DNA from: Pseudooceanicola sp050897975
GTDB taxonomy: Bacteria; Pseudomonadota; Alphaproteobacteria; Rhodobacterales; Rhodobacteraceae
DNA length: 64,000 bases
Direction: 5' to 3'
Assembly (NCBI RefSeq): GCF_050897975.1
Contig: NZ_JBPAXY010000001.1
Location: 682,001-746,000 of the forward strand
The notes under the pieces were generated by a model. The model had not been told where the DNA came from. It did not search any database and was given only the letters and a program-made list of their open reading frames with translations. Positions 1-9,560 of the stretch are shown here, in pieces. The first letter of the stretch is position 1. Every line of letters starts with the position of its first letter. The position numbers and the translations under genes were made by a program.

Positions 1-1
1 C

Positions 2-463
2 CAGGCGATGCTGGACGACTGGCTGAAGATGAACACCGGCCCGATCATCGAACGTGCCCTGCGGCCCGCGCCCGATGTGATCGCCGCCGTCACCAATGTG
101 TTCGAATGCTGGGTGGACGAGGCGCTTTTCGACCCGGAACTGGACATTGCTGTCCGGCTTTGGGCGCGCCGGTCCGAAAAGGTGCGGGCGGTGGTCCTTC
201 AGGCCGATTCGATGCGCCTGGACGCCCTGTGCCAGATGTTCGCCCGCTATGGCTGCGGCCCGGAAGAGGCGCTGATCCGTGCCCGCGTCCTCTATTACAC
301 CCAGGTCGGCCAGCACACGCTGGAAGAGACGGAAACCCCCGAGGTGCGCTTCTCGCACGGGCCCGCCTACCTGCATATCTTCACCGGCCAGACCCCGACC
401 GAGGCCGATGTGGCCTATCTGAAGACCCTGGTGCGCGAGAAGTACAACCCCAAGCGCCGCTGA
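2..463 (+). CDS. TetR-family regulator, C-terminal part (5' end outside window)
   Basis: The reading frame is already open at the left edge, so the N-terminal helix-turn-helix lies outside the window. What remains (about 153 residues) is an all-helical ligand-binding/dimerisation domain, with stretches such as VTNVFECWVDEALFDP and ARVLYYTQVGQH that resemble TetR C-terminal domains. It ends 157 bp before a dimethylglycine dehydrogenase-like gene on the same strand, and a palindrome suited to a TetR dimer lies in that gap (567-584). I infer that it controls the downstream N-methyl amine operon. Without the DNA-binding domain the family call is moderate; a different helical regulator is possible. 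Confidence 0.6.
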   Translation, partial: QAMLDDWLKMNTGPIIERALRPAPDVIAAVTNVFECWVDEALFDPELDIAVRLWARRSEKVRAVVLQADSMRLDALCQMFARYGCGPEEALIRARVLYYTQVGQHTLEETETPEVRFSHGPAYLHIFTGQTPTEADVAYLKTLVREKYNPKRR

Positions 464-566
464 CGCCGCCACCCTCCTCCTGCTCGCTTCGCCCGTTTCA
501 CAGGCCCTCCCCCGCCCGGCCCCGCCGCGCGGGCAAAAACTTTGTCGCGCCCTCTTGCGCCGCATT

Positions 567-584
567 CAGTACAGTTGTGTACTG
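567..584. promoter_or_regulatory. Candidate operator palindrome upstream of the dehydrogenase gene
   Basis: Perfect inverted repeat CAGTACA / TGTACTG with a 4-bp centre (GTTG), located 37 bp before the start codon at 621. Size and symmetry fit a TetR-family operator, and a TetR-like gene ends just upstream. Binding is inferred. Confidence 0.5.
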
Positions 585-620
585 CACGCCAGATCCCGAA
601 CCTCTGCACAGGAGAGCGAC

Positions 621-3026
621 ATGCAGGACCAGTATCGCGTGGTCATCATCGGCGGCGGCGTGGTGGGGGCTTCGGTCGCCTATCACCTGACGAAACTGGG
701 CTGGACGGACATCGCCCTGCTGGAACGCGACGTGCTGACCGCCGGGTCGTCCTGGCACGCGGCGGGGGGCTTTCATGCGCTGAACGCCGACCCCAACATC
801 GCCATGCTGCAAAGCTATACCATCGACCTGCTGCAACAGATCGGCCCGGAATCGGGGCTGGATATCGGGCTGCACATGACCGGCGGGATCGAATTTGCCT
901 GCGACCCCGACCGCTGGGACTGGCTGCAATCGGCCTATCGCACCTTCCAGTCGCTGGGGATCAAGGATGTCGAACTGATCGACGCCGCCGAGATCAAGCG
1001 GCGCAACCCCGTCATCTCGACCGATGGCATTCTGGGCGGCCTGTGGTCCGACCGCGAGGGGCATATCGACCCCTCCGCCGTGGTCCATGCCTATGCGCGC
1101 TGCGCCAAGACCCGGGGCGCCGACATCGTCGAACACACCAAGGTCGAGGATCTGCGCCAGCGCCCCGATGGCAGCTGGACCGTGATCACCGACAAGGGCG
1201 AGATCATCGCCGAACATATCGTCAACGCCGGCGGCCTCTGGGCCAAGCAGGTGGGCCGGATGGCCGGCGTCGACCTGCCGGTCTCGCCGCTGGAACACCA
1301 CTACCTGGTGACCGAGGCGATCCCCGAGCTGGTCGAGGCGCAGAAGGAACTGCCCGTCACGGTGGACCTTGAGGGGTTTACCTACATGCGACAGGAACAG
1401 AAGGGCATGTTGCTGGGCATCTACGAGGTGCAGCACAAGCATTGGCACATGGACGGCGCGCCCTGGGACTTCGGGATCGAGCTGATCCAGGAAGACATCG
1501 ACCGCATCTCGGATGAGCTGGCCTGCGGCTTTGCCCGCTATCCCTGCCTGCAAACGGCCGGGGTCAAACGCTGGGTCAACGGCGCCTTCACCTTCTCGCC
1601 CGACGGCAACCCCCTGGTCGGCCCGGTGCGCGGCCTGCCCGGCTACTGGGTGGCCTGCGGCGTCATGGCGGGCTTCCTGCAAGGCGGCGGCGTCGGCAAA
1701 TCCCTGGCCGAATGGATGGTCGAGGGCGAACCCGAGGTCGACGTCTACGGCATGGACATTGCCCGCTACGGCGATTTCGCCTCGAACCGCGAATATATCA
1801 AGCAGACCACCGGCCAGTTCTATTCGCGCCGCTTCGTCATGACCTACCCCAACGAACAGCTGCCCGCGGGCCGTCCGCTGAAGACACCGGGCGCCTACGA
1901 GGGCATGTCGGCGGCGGGCGCCGTCTGGGGCCAAAGCTGGGGCATGGAAGTGGCGCAGTATTTCGCCCCCAAGGGGTTCGAGGAAAAGCCCAGCCTGCGC
2001 CGCTCGAACGCCTTCCCGCTGGTGGCCGAAGAATGCCGCGCCGCCCGCGAGGCGGCGGCGATCTACGACACCACCGCCTTTTCCCGCTTCGAGGTCTCGG
2101 GGCCGCAGGCCACCGCATGGCTGGACAGCCTGCTGGCCTGCAAGCTGCCCGGCGCGGGCCGCGCCCGCCTGGCACCGATGCTGGGCGAGAATGGCAAGCT
2201 GAAGGGCGACCTGACCGTGCTGAACTGGGGCGACGGCCGCTATTGGCTGATGGGATCCTACTACCTGCGGCAATGGCATATGCGCTGGTTCGAGGATCAC
2301 ATGGCCGAGGGCGTGACCCTGCGCGACGTGGCCGACGACATCGGCGGCTTTGCCATCGTCGGGCCGAAGGCGCGCCAGATCCTGCAAGGGCTGACCCATC
2401 AGGATCTGACCGCCCTGCCCTTCATGGGCTGCGCCACCGTTGACATCGGGCTGATCCGCGCCCGGGTCGCGCGGCTGTCGGTCACCGGCGAGATGGGGTT
2501 CGAGATCAATTGCCACGCCACCGAACATGCCACCCTGCGCCGCCTGCTGTTGCAGGCAGGCAAGGGCGAAGGCCTGCGCGAAATGGGCATTGCGGCCATG
2601 AACTCGCTGCGGCTGGAAAAGGGCTATGGCATCTGGTCGGCCGAGTTCAGCCAGGGCTACACCCCCGGCATGACCGGCCTCGACCAGTTCATCGCCTGGG
2701 ACAAGCCCGCCTTCATCGGTCGCGCCGCCGCCCTGGCCGAACGCGACACCCCCTCGGACAGGGTCATCGCCCTGCTGGAGGTCGCCGCCACCGGCGCCGA
2801 CGCCTCGGGCTATGAACCCGTCTGGGCGGAGGGAAATCTGGTTGGCTATGTCACCTCGGGCGGCTACGGCCATGTCACCGGCAAAAGCCTGGCCCTGGCC
2901 CTGATCGACCGCGCGGCGGCGGTGCCGGGCACCGCGCTGACCACCCATGTGGTGGGCGAGGAACTGGCCGCGACGGTGCTGCCCGGTGCCCCCTACGACC
3001 CCGAGGGCCGCAAACTGAGAGGCTAA
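621..3026 (+). CDS. Dimethylglycine/sarcosine dehydrogenase-family flavoprotein
   Basis: 801 residues. Oxidative N-demethylation of dimethylglycine or sarcosine, with the released one-carbon unit normally passed to tetrahydrofolate. The N-terminus has a Rossmann FAD motif (GGGVVGAS, residues 11-18). SSWHAAGG follows, and its His46 matches the histidine that carries covalent FAD in dimethylglycine dehydrogenase. The first half is a DAO-type oxidoreductase and the second half (from about residue 420) a GcvT-like folate-binding domain, including GEMGFEINC and the MNSLRLEKGYG stretch. The ATG at 621 is chosen because AGGAGAG lies just upstream; an in-frame start at 555 would run through the palindrome. 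soxB starts 1 bp after its stop, so the genes form one operon. Dimethylglycine versus sarcosine cannot be decided from sequence. Confidence 0.85.
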   Translation: MQDQYRVVIIGGGVVGASVAYHLTKLGWTDIALLERDVLTAGSSWHAAGGFHALNADPNIAMLQSYTIDLLQQIGPESGLDIGLHMTGGIEFACDPDRWDWLQSAYRTFQSLGIKDVELIDAAEIKRRNPVISTDGILGGLWSDREGHIDPSAVVHAYARCAKTRGADIVEHTKVEDLRQRPDGSWTVITDKGEIIAEHIVNAGGLWAKQVGRMAGVDLPVSPLEHHYLVTEAIPELVEAQKELPVTVDLEGFTYMRQEQKGMLLGIYEVQHKHWHMDGAPWDFGIELIQEDIDRISDELACGFARYPCLQTAGVKRWVNGAFTFSPDGNPLVGPVRGLPGYWVACGVMAGFLQGGGVGKSLAEWMVEGEPEVDVYGMDIARYGDFASNREYIKQTTGQFYSRRFVMTYPNEQLPAGRPLKTPGAYEGMSAAGAVWGQSWGMEVAQYFAPKGFEEKPSLRRSNAFPLVAEECRAAREAAAIYDTTAFSRFEVSGPQATAWLDSLLACKLPGAGRARLAPMLGENGKLKGDLTVLNWGDGRYWLMGSYYLRQWHMRWFEDHMAEGVTLRDVADDIGGFAIVGPKARQILQGLTHQDLTALPFMGCATVDIGLIRARVARLSVTGEMGFEINCHATEHATLRRLLLQAGKGEGLREMGIAAMNSLRLEKGYGIWSAEFSQGYTPGMTGLDQFIAWDKPAFIGRAAALAERDTPSDRVIALLEVAATGADASGYEPVWAEGNLVGYVTSGGYGHVTGKSLALALIDRAAAVPGTALTTHVVGEELAATVLPGAPYDPEGRKLRG

Positions 3027-3027
3027 G

Positions 3028-4281
3028 ATGACGCGTCACTATTCCGCGCTTGCGCTCGCACGCGAAGGGCTTTCGGGCCACAAGGGCTGGGCCCGGGCCT
3101 GGACCTCGCCCGAACCGAAGAAACGCTACGATGTGGTGATCGTGGGCGGCGGCGGGCATGGCCTGGCCACCGCCTATTACCTGGCCAAGACCCATGGCAT
3201 CACCAATGTGGCGGTGATCGAAAAGGGCTGGCTGGGTGGCGGCAACACCGGGCGCAACACCACCGTTGTCCGCTCGAACTACTTCTTCCCCGAAAGCGTC
3301 GCCCTCTACGAGCTGTCGCTGAACCTCTACGAGGATCTCTCGCGCGAGCTGAACTACAACGTCATGCTGTCGCAACGCGGGATGCTGATGCTGTGCCACA
3401 CCCCGGCGGAGATGGAGATGTCGGCCCGGCTGGTGAACGCGATGCAGCTGAACGGCACCGATGCCGAGCTGCTGGACACCGAGGGCGTGCGGAAGATCAT
3501 GCCGATCTACAATTTCGCGCCCGACAGCCGCTTTCCGGCGCTTGGCGGCGCCTTGCAGCCGCGCGGCGGCACGGCGCGCCACGATGCGGTGGCCTGGGGC
3601 TATGCCCGCGCGGCCTCGGCCCTGGGGGTGGACATCATCCAGCAATGCGAGGTCACCGATTTCCTGATCGAGGGCGGCGCCTGTCGCGGGGTGAAGACGA
3701 GCCAGGGCGAGATCCGCGCCGACCGCGTGGGCCTGGCGGTGGCCGGGCACAGCTCGCAGATGGCCGAAAAGGCCGGGTTCCGCCTGCCGGTCACCTCTTA
3801 CGCGTTGCAGGCCTGCGTGTCGGAACCGGTGAAACCGATCCTCGACATCGCGGTGCACTGCGCGGGTTCAGGCAGCTATGCCAGCCAGTCCGACAAGGGC
3901 GAGATCGTCATCGGCGGCGGCTTGGACCGGGTGCCCAGCTATGGCCAGCGCGGCACCCTGCCGACGCTGGAGCACGTGATCGCGGGCATCCTGGAGATGT
4001 TCCCCGCCTTCCGCCAGCTAAAGCTGATGCGCCAATGGGGCGGCATCGTCGACGTGGTCCCCGACAGCTCGCCGCTGATCGGGCCCTCGCCGCTGCCGAA
4101 CCTGTTTCTGAACTGTGGCTGGGGCACCGGCGGCTTCAAGGCCATTCCGGCGGGCGGGACGCTGCTGGCGCATCTGCTGGCCACCGGCCAGCATCACGAC
4201 ATTTCCCGCCCCTTCGACCTTGATCGTTTCGCCACCGGGCGGCTGATCGACGAGGCCGCGGGCTCTGGCATCGCGCACTAG
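3028..4281 (+). CDS. soxB: Sarcosine oxidase beta subunit
   Basis: 417 residues, normal for SoxB. The beta subunit of heterotetrameric sarcosine oxidase carries the sarcosine-oxidising FAD and the covalently bound FMN. Visible: nucleotide-binding GGGGHGLAT (about 40-48), the NTGRNTTVVRSNY region, and ARHDAVAW, in which His185 matches the histidine carrying covalent FMN in the family. The C-terminal WGTGGFKAIP motif is typical of SoxB. It is followed by soxD, soxA and soxG in the classical order. Cytoplasmic; produces glycine, H2O2 and methylene-tetrahydrofolate with the other subunits. Confidence 0.93.
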   Translation: MTRHYSALALAREGLSGHKGWARAWTSPEPKKRYDVVIVGGGGHGLATAYYLAKTHGITNVAVIEKGWLGGGNTGRNTTVVRSNYFFPESVALYELSLNLYEDLSRELNYNVMLSQRGMLMLCHTPAEMEMSARLVNAMQLNGTDAELLDTEGVRKIMPIYNFAPDSRFPALGGALQPRGGTARHDAVAWGYARAASALGVDIIQQCEVTDFLIEGGACRGVKTSQGEIRADRVGLAVAGHSSQMAEKAGFRLPVTSYALQACVSEPVKPILDIAVHCAGSGSYASQSDKGEIVIGGGLDRVPSYGQRGTLPTLEHVIAGILEMFPAFRQLKLMRQWGGIVDVVPDSSPLIGPSPLPNLFLNCGWGTGGFKAIPAGGTLLAHLLATGQHHDISRPFDLDRFATGRLIDEAAGSGIAH

Positions 4282-4291
4282 GAGGGATCCC

Positions 4292-4576
4292 ATGCACCTT
4301 TACACCTGCCCCTTCTGCGGCCCCCGCCCCGAGACCGAGTTCCACTTTGGCGGCGAGGCCGGCAATGACCGCCCCGATGGCGACGTGCCCGCCCAGGTCT
4401 GGGCCGACTACCTGCACTACCGCCAGAACCCCAAGGGCACGGCGCGCGAGATCTGGGTGCATCTGACCTGCCACGAGGTCTTCGTGATGACCCGCGACAC
4501 CGTGACCATGGCCGCCCAGCCGGGCGAGCCTGTCCTTTCCGACCTTGCAGATATTTCAGACCGGGGTGACGCATGA
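4292..4576 (+). CDS. soxD: Sarcosine oxidase delta subunit
   Basis: 94 residues, the usual size for this small zinc-binding subunit. Zinc ligands are recognisable as CPFC (Cys6, Cys9) and HLTC (His57, Cys60), matching the Cys-Cys-His-Cys pattern known for the family. An AGGAGG ribosome site precedes the ATG. The last codons overlap the start of soxA by 4 bp (4573-4576), implying translational coupling. Its role in the complex is structural. Confidence 0.93.
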   Translation: MHLYTCPFCGPRPETEFHFGGEAGNDRPDGDVPAQVWADYLHYRQNPKGTAREIWVHLTCHEVFVMTRDTVTMAAQPGEPVLSDLADISDRGDA

Positions 4577-7431
4577 CTGCCAGACGTCTTTCCACTGGCG
4601 GCGAGATCGACCGGTCGCGCCCCCTCACCTTCACCTTTGACGGCCAGCGGATCGAGGGGTTCGAGGGCGACACGCTCGCCTCGGCCCTGCTGGCCTCTGG
4701 TCCGCGCATCCTGGGGCGCAGCTTCAAGTATCGCCGCCCCCGGGGTCTGTTTGGCGCAGGCGTCGAAGAACCCAATATCTCGGTCAGCTATCACGACGCG
4801 GCGGGGGCGCAGATCAACCTGCGGCCCACGATGCAACCCGCCCGGGACGGGCTGGCGATCCGCTCGGACAACACCGACCCGGACGCGGCCCGTGATCGCC
4901 ACGCGCTGATCGACCGCTTCGCCCGCTTCCTGCCCGCGGGCTTTTACTACAAGACCTTCATGTGGCCGAACTGGCACCTGTTCGAGCCGAAGATCCGCGC
5001 CATGGCGGGGCTGGGCACGGTGGATCCCACCCAGGCCGGGCCAGTGTCGGAACAGGTCAACCACTGGTGCGATGCCCTGGTGATCGGCGCGGGCCCCGCC
5101 GGGCTGGCCGCGGCACTGGCCCTGGCGCGCGACGGGCAAGAGGTGCTGCTGGTCGACGAGGGCAGCCGCCCGGGCGGCTCGCTTTTGTGGCGCGAAGGCC
5201 GGATCGACGGCAAGACCGCCCCGGTCTGGCTGGCCGAAACCCTGGAGGAACTGGCCCGCCTCGGCGTGCGGATCCTGCCGCGCACAAGCGCCTTCGGGAT
5301 CTATGACCACGGGCTGGCGGCACTGAACCAGCGCCACGCGGACGGCGCGCCCGACACCCTGTGGCGGGTGCGCCCCGGACGCACGGTGCTGGCCACCGGC
5401 GCCATCGACCGGCCCCTGCCCTTCGACGGCAACGACCTGCCCGGCGTCATGTCGGCCCATGCCGGGCTGACCTATCTGCGCCGCTATGCCGTGCTGCCGG
5501 GCCAGCGGATCGCCCTGGCCTGCAACAACTCGACCGGCGCCGAAGTGGCCGCCGCCATGGCCGAGGCGGGCGCCGAGGTCACCCTGATCGACGCCCGCCC
5601 CGAGGCCGCGCCGGTGCCCGGCACCCATCACCGCCCGGGCCGCATCGCCCGCGCCCAGGGGCGCGGCGCGGTGACCGAGGTGGTGCTGGAAGACGGCTCT
5701 GCCATCGCCTGCGACTGCGTGCTGGTCTCTGGCGGCTTCACCCCCACGATCCACCTCTATGCCCAGGCCCAGGGCAAGCTGGCCTGGGACGCGGCGCAAC
5801 TGGCCTTTGTGCCCAAGACCGAGCTGCCGGGGCTGATGCCCCTGGGCGCGGCGGCGGGGCGGTTCACCCTGGGGGCCACCTTCGCCCATCTGGGCGCCCT
5901 GCTGGGCCAGGCGCCCCAGGCCGAGGATTGCACCCCCTACACCATCACCCCCGCCTGGCCCGACCCGGCGGCCAAGGGGCGGATCTGGATCGACTATCAG
6001 CATGACGTGACCACCAAGGACGTGGCCCTGGCCGCGCGCGAGGGCTTCACCTCGGTCGAGCATCTGAAGCGCTACACCACGCTGGGCATGGCCACCGACC
6101 AGGGCAAGACCTCGAACATCGCCGGGCTGGCCCTGATGGGGGCGCTGACCGGGCGCGACATCCCCGAGGTGGGCACCACCACCTACCGCCCGCCCTTTAG
6201 CCCCGTGCCCCTGGCCAGCCTCGGCGGGCTGGAGACGGGCCAGCGCATGGCGCCCCTGCGCCGCCTGCCGCTGGAGCCCGCGCATCGCGCGGCGGGCGCC
6301 ACCTTCGGGGAATACGGCGGCTGGCTGCGCCCGGCCTGCTATGGCGCCCAGACAGAGGCCGACCAGCCCGCCCGCATCCAGGCCGAGGCCGCCATGGCCC
6401 GCGACAGCGTGGCCCTCTTCGACGGAACGCCCCTGGGCAAGATCGAGGTGATCGGCCCCGACGCCGCCGCCTTCCTGGACTTCATCTATTACAACACCGT
6501 CTCGACCCTGAAACCGGGGCGCTGCCGTTACGGTTTCATCCTGTCGGAAGCAGGCATCGTCTATGATGACGGGGTGCTGGTGCGGCTGGACGCGGACCGC
6601 TTCCTGGTCTCCTGTTCCTCGTCCCATACCGCGGGCGTGCTGAGCCTGCTGGAGGAATGGCGCCAGGACCGCTTCCCCCGCGCGCAGGTCCATATCCACA
6701 ATGCCACCGCCGAGACCTGCACCCTGACGGTCACCGGCCCCCGTGCCCGCGACCTGCTGGCGGCGGCAGAGGTGACCTGCGACGGCGGGCTGTCGGACGA
6801 GGCCCTGCCGCACATGGCCACGGCCTGGGGCAGCTGGACAGGGCTGGACCTGCGGGTCACCCGGGTCAGCTTCACCGGCGACCGCAGCTATGAGCTGTCG
6901 ATCCGCGCCGACCAGGCCGCCCCCCTCTGGGCGCGGCTGCACGCCGAGGCGCGGCGCCTGGGCGGCGGACTGATGGGGATCGAGGCCTTGCAGATCCTGC
7001 GCGCCGAGAAGGGCTATATCGTCATCGGCAAGGATACCGACGGGCTGACCCGGCCCATGGATCTGGGCATGACCGGCCCGCTGCACCGGAAGAAAACCGA
7101 GTTTCTGGGCCGCCGCTCTCTCTGGCAGGAGGAGGCGCAGCGCCCCGACCGCAAGCAGCTGGTCGGGCTGGAGCCCGCCGATGGCGCGGGCCTGCTGCCC
7201 TGCGGCGCCCATGGCATCGACACCTCGGGGGCGCGGCCCCGGTCGCTGGGCTATGTCACCTCCAGCTATCACAGCCCGACCCTGGGCCGCCCCGTCGCGC
7301 TGGCGCTGATCGAACGCGGACGGGACCGGCTGGGCGAGGTGATCGAGATCCAGCACCTGGGCCACCGCCGCCGGGCGCGGATCACCGCGCCCTGTGCCTT
7401 CGATCCGAAAGGAGACCGCCTCCATGCGTGA
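4573..7431 (+). CDS. soxA: Sarcosine oxidase alpha subunit
   Basis: 952 residues, as expected for SoxA. Domain order: an N-terminal ferredoxin-like segment (about 15-100, containing GRSFKYRRPRG), an NAD-binding flavoprotein domain (VIGAGPAGLAAALAL at about 170-185), and a C-terminal GcvT-like domain (about 575-952, with LQILRAEKGYIVIGKDTDG) where tetrahydrofolate accepts the methyl-derived carbon. The stop overlaps the next gene by 8 bp. It works with SoxB, SoxD and SoxG to convert sarcosine to glycine. Confidence 0.93.
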   Translation: MTARRLSTGGEIDRSRPLTFTFDGQRIEGFEGDTLASALLASGPRILGRSFKYRRPRGLFGAGVEEPNISVSYHDAAGAQINLRPTMQPARDGLAIRSDNTDPDAARDRHALIDRFARFLPAGFYYKTFMWPNWHLFEPKIRAMAGLGTVDPTQAGPVSEQVNHWCDALVIGAGPAGLAAALALARDGQEVLLVDEGSRPGGSLLWREGRIDGKTAPVWLAETLEELARLGVRILPRTSAFGIYDHGLAALNQRHADGAPDTLWRVRPGRTVLATGAIDRPLPFDGNDLPGVMSAHAGLTYLRRYAVLPGQRIALACNNSTGAEVAAAMAEAGAEVTLIDARPEAAPVPGTHHRPGRIARAQGRGAVTEVVLEDGSAIACDCVLVSGGFTPTIHLYAQAQGKLAWDAAQLAFVPKTELPGLMPLGAAAGRFTLGATFAHLGALLGQAPQAEDCTPYTITPAWPDPAAKGRIWIDYQHDVTTKDVALAAREGFTSVEHLKRYTTLGMATDQGKTSNIAGLALMGALTGRDIPEVGTTTYRPPFSPVPLASLGGLETGQRMAPLRRLPLEPAHRAAGATFGEYGGWLRPACYGAQTEADQPARIQAEAAMARDSVALFDGTPLGKIEVIGPDAAAFLDFIYYNTVSTLKPGRCRYGFILSEAGIVYDDGVLVRLDADRFLVSCSSSHTAGVLSLLEEWRQDRFPRAQVHIHNATAETCTLTVTGPRARDLLAAAEVTCDGGLSDEALPHMATAWGSWTGLDLRVTRVSFTGDRSYELSIRADQAAPLWARLHAEARRLGGGLMGIEALQILRAEKGYIVIGKDTDGLTRPMDLGMTGPLHRKKTEFLGRRSLWQEEAQRPDRKQLVGLEPADGAGLLPCGAHGIDTSGARPRSLGYVTSSYHSPTLGRPVALALIERGRDRLGEVIEIQHLGHRRRARITAPCAFDPKGDRLHA

Positions 7432-7969
7432 CCGCGCCCCCTTCTGGACCCCGGCCAGCGCGCCGGACAAGATCCGCCTGACCGGCGACGGAATCGCCCT
7501 GACCGGCCTGCCGCCCCTACCGCAGGTCATGGTCAGCGGCGACCTGCCCGCCTGGCTGGCGGCCCAGGATCTGCCCGAAACCGCGGGCCTTCTCGCCCAG
7601 ACCCACGGGGCCCGCTACGCGGTGCGCCTGGCCCGGCACCGGATGCTGGTGGTGGGGGCCGAGCATGGCCCCCGCACCCCGGCCTGGCAGGCGGGCTGCG
7701 CCGCCTCTTCGATGACCGGCGCCCTGGCGGTGGTCGAGATCACCGGCCCCCGCGCCATGGAGCTGGTGGCGCGGGCCACAGCGCTGGATCCGCGCGCGCC
7801 CTCGCCTTCGGCGGCGCTGCTCTTTGCCGGGATGCAGGCGGTGCTCTATCGCCACGGCCCCGCCCTGCGGCTGCACTTCGACCGGGGGCTTGCCGCCTAT
7901 CTGACCAATTGGGCCGCCGCCACGACCCTCTTCCCGGACGCCGCCGAAGGGCAACCGGCCGAGACTTGA
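7424..7969 (+). CDS. soxG: Sarcosine oxidase gamma subunit
   Basis: 181 residues in the usual soxG position after soxA. The sequence shows the divergent GcvT-like fold of gamma subunits (SSMTGALAVVEITGPRAMELVARATALD). The ATG at 7424 is preceded by AAAGGAG and overlaps the soxA stop; the frame stays open upstream but without a better start. Gamma subunits are poorly conserved, so the call rests on gene order as well as sequence. Confidence 0.85.
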   Translation: MRDRAPFWTPASAPDKIRLTGDGIALTGLPPLPQVMVSGDLPAWLAAQDLPETAGLLAQTHGARYAVRLARHRMLVVGAEHGPRTPAWQAGCAASSMTGALAVVEITGPRAMELVARATALDPRAPSPSAALLFAGMQAVLYRHGPALRLHFDRGLAAYLTNWAAATTLFPDAAEGQPAET

Positions 7970-8061
7970 CACCACTGTCCGGAAAAGCTTGTCTTTGCGG
8001 CAATCAATGGATTTACGGCCCTCGAAAAAAGGGCCACGGGCACCCAACCAGGGAGACAGAG

Positions 8062-9063
8062 ATGAACAGAAAACTTACCAAGGCGCTGCTGCTGACCACC
8101 GCGCTGGCCGCCTTCACCGGCGCCGCGCAGGCCGCCGACATCACCTTCAAGATGGCCACCGACTCGGGCGCCAAGGGCTCTGCCGCGGGCGACGCGCTGG
8201 ACCGTTGGGCGCAGCTGATCGAGGAGGGCTCGGATGGCGCGATCGAGGTCGACGTCTTCTACCAGAACGAGCTGGGCGGGCAGCAGGACGTCTTCGACCT
8301 GTTCATGGCCAATGACGTGCAGCTGATGATCAACTGGCCCATGACCTCTTACGACCAGCGGGTTTCGGTCCTTTACACCCCCTATATCTTCTCGGGCTGG
8401 GACGACGCCCTGACCGCCTATTCCGAGGGCGGCTGGATGAACGGCCTCTTGGGCGACATCTATGTCGACCTGGGGCTGAAGTTCTTCGGCGCCTGGCCCG
8501 AAGGTTTCAACGGCGTGGCCACCAAGGGCAGCTATGCGGTGTCGGTCGAGGATGCCTCGAAGATGAAGATCCGCGTCCCCCCGATGTTCCCGATGGCCGA
8601 GACGATCCAGGCCATGGGCTATCAGACCGCGACCATCGACTGGGGCGAAGTCTTTACCTCGATCCAGACCGGCGTGGTGGACGGCGACGGCGCCAACGTG
8701 ATCTACTGGGATTACGAGTATTTCCGCGACACGCTGGACTACTACAACCGCATGAAGCAGCAATTCGTCACCGGCGTCATCTCGATGAACCAGGAAGCCT
8801 TCGACGACCTCTCGCCCGAACTGCAAACCGTCGTGGCCGAGGCCGCCGCCACGGTGATGGAAGAAGGGTTCGCCAATGCCAAGGCGCTGGATGAACACTA
8901 CGTCGAAGAGGCCAAGGCGGCAGGCATGACCTATGTGGAACCCAGCGACGAAGAGCTGTCGGAAACCGTCGCCCATGTGCGCGAGGTGGTCTGGCCGATG
9001 ATGGACGCCCAGGTCGGCGCCGAGGTCATGGACGCCGTGCGCGCCAACGCGTCCGAGTTCTGA
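8062..9063 (+). CDS. TRAP transporter solute-binding protein (DctP family)
   Basis: 333 residues. The signal peptide MNRKLTKALLLTTALAAF ends at an AQA-AD cleavage site, so it is periplasmic. The body shows DctP features: KIRVPPMFPMAETIQAMGYQT and DGANVIYWDYEYF near the carboxylate-binding region. The ATG at 8062 follows GGGAGACAG. The stop codon overlaps the start of the small permease gene by one base (TGATG). TRAP systems normally import organic acids using a sodium gradient. Position directly after soxG suggests an N-methylated amino acid or related carboxylate, which is inference. Confidence 0.88.
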   Translation: MNRKLTKALLLTTALAAFTGAAQAADITFKMATDSGAKGSAAGDALDRWAQLIEEGSDGAIEVDVFYQNELGGQQDVFDLFMANDVQLMINWPMTSYDQRVSVLYTPYIFSGWDDALTAYSEGGWMNGLLGDIYVDLGLKFFGAWPEGFNGVATKGSYAVSVEDASKMKIRVPPMFPMAETIQAMGYQTATIDWGEVFTSIQTGVVDGDGANVIYWDYEYFRDTLDYYNRMKQQFVTGVISMNQEAFDDLSPELQTVVAEAAATVMEEGFANAKALDEHYVEEAKAAGMTYVEPSDEELSETVAHVREVVWPMMDAQVGAEVMDAVRANASEF

Positions 9064-9554
9064 TGGCCGCGCGCGGCTTCGAACAGAAACTGGCGGGCGC
9101 GCTTGGCGCGCTGGCCATCGCGGCAGGGCTGGTGACGGCCCTGCTGACCGGTTTTCTGGTGCTGGCGCGGTTCATCAACTATTCGGTCGTCGGCCTGCAC
9201 GAGCTGATCCTGACCGCCGCCGTGCTGTTCTACATGCTGGGCGCCATCCTGGCCTCGCGCAACCGCGCCCATCTGGCGGTGGATTTCATTGACCAACTGC
9301 TGACCACCCCGCGCGCCCGCGCCATTCACAGCCTGGTGGTGGCGGTGCTGACGGTGATCGTCACGATCTTCTTCATCTGGTGGACCTGGAAGATGTTCGC
9401 CTGGGGCATGAAGCGGCCGCAATGGACGCCGGCCTATCACATCCCGCTGTGGCTGCCGCAGATCTCGATCATGATCGGCGCCCTGGGATGCTTTGCCTAT
9501 GCGCTGCGCGACGTGGTGCTGTCGCTGGGCGCGCTGCGGGCACTGAAAGGATAA
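9063..9554 (+). CDS. TRAP transporter small permease (DctQ family)
   Basis: 163 residues with four predicted membrane helices, for example ALAIAAGLVTALLTGFLVLA and VLTVIVTIFFIWWTW. The motif NRAHLAVDFIDQLL fits DctQ. It overlaps the binding-protein gene by one base and ends 6 bp before the large permease gene. Forms the membrane complex with DctM. Confidence 0.88.
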   Translation: MAARGFEQKLAGALGALAIAAGLVTALLTGFLVLARFINYSVVGLHELILTAAVLFYMLGAILASRNRAHLAVDFIDQLLTTPRARAIHSLVVAVLTVIVTIFFIWWTWKMFAWGMKRPQWTPAYHIPLWLPQISIMIGALGCFAYALRDVVLSLGALRALKG

Positions 9555-9560
9555 CCCGAC

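Noticed and set aside
498..2948. Very long minus-strand open frame opposite the dehydrogenase gene
   Set aside because: Typical antisense shadow in high-GC DNA: rich in Gly, Ala, His, Gln and Arg, with no domain character, while the plus strand encodes a clear flavoprotein.
4417..7530. Minus-strand open frame of over 1000 codons opposite soxA
   Set aside because: Composition-driven shadow; soxA on the plus strand is unambiguous. The same applies to 8931-11063 and 17007-19283.
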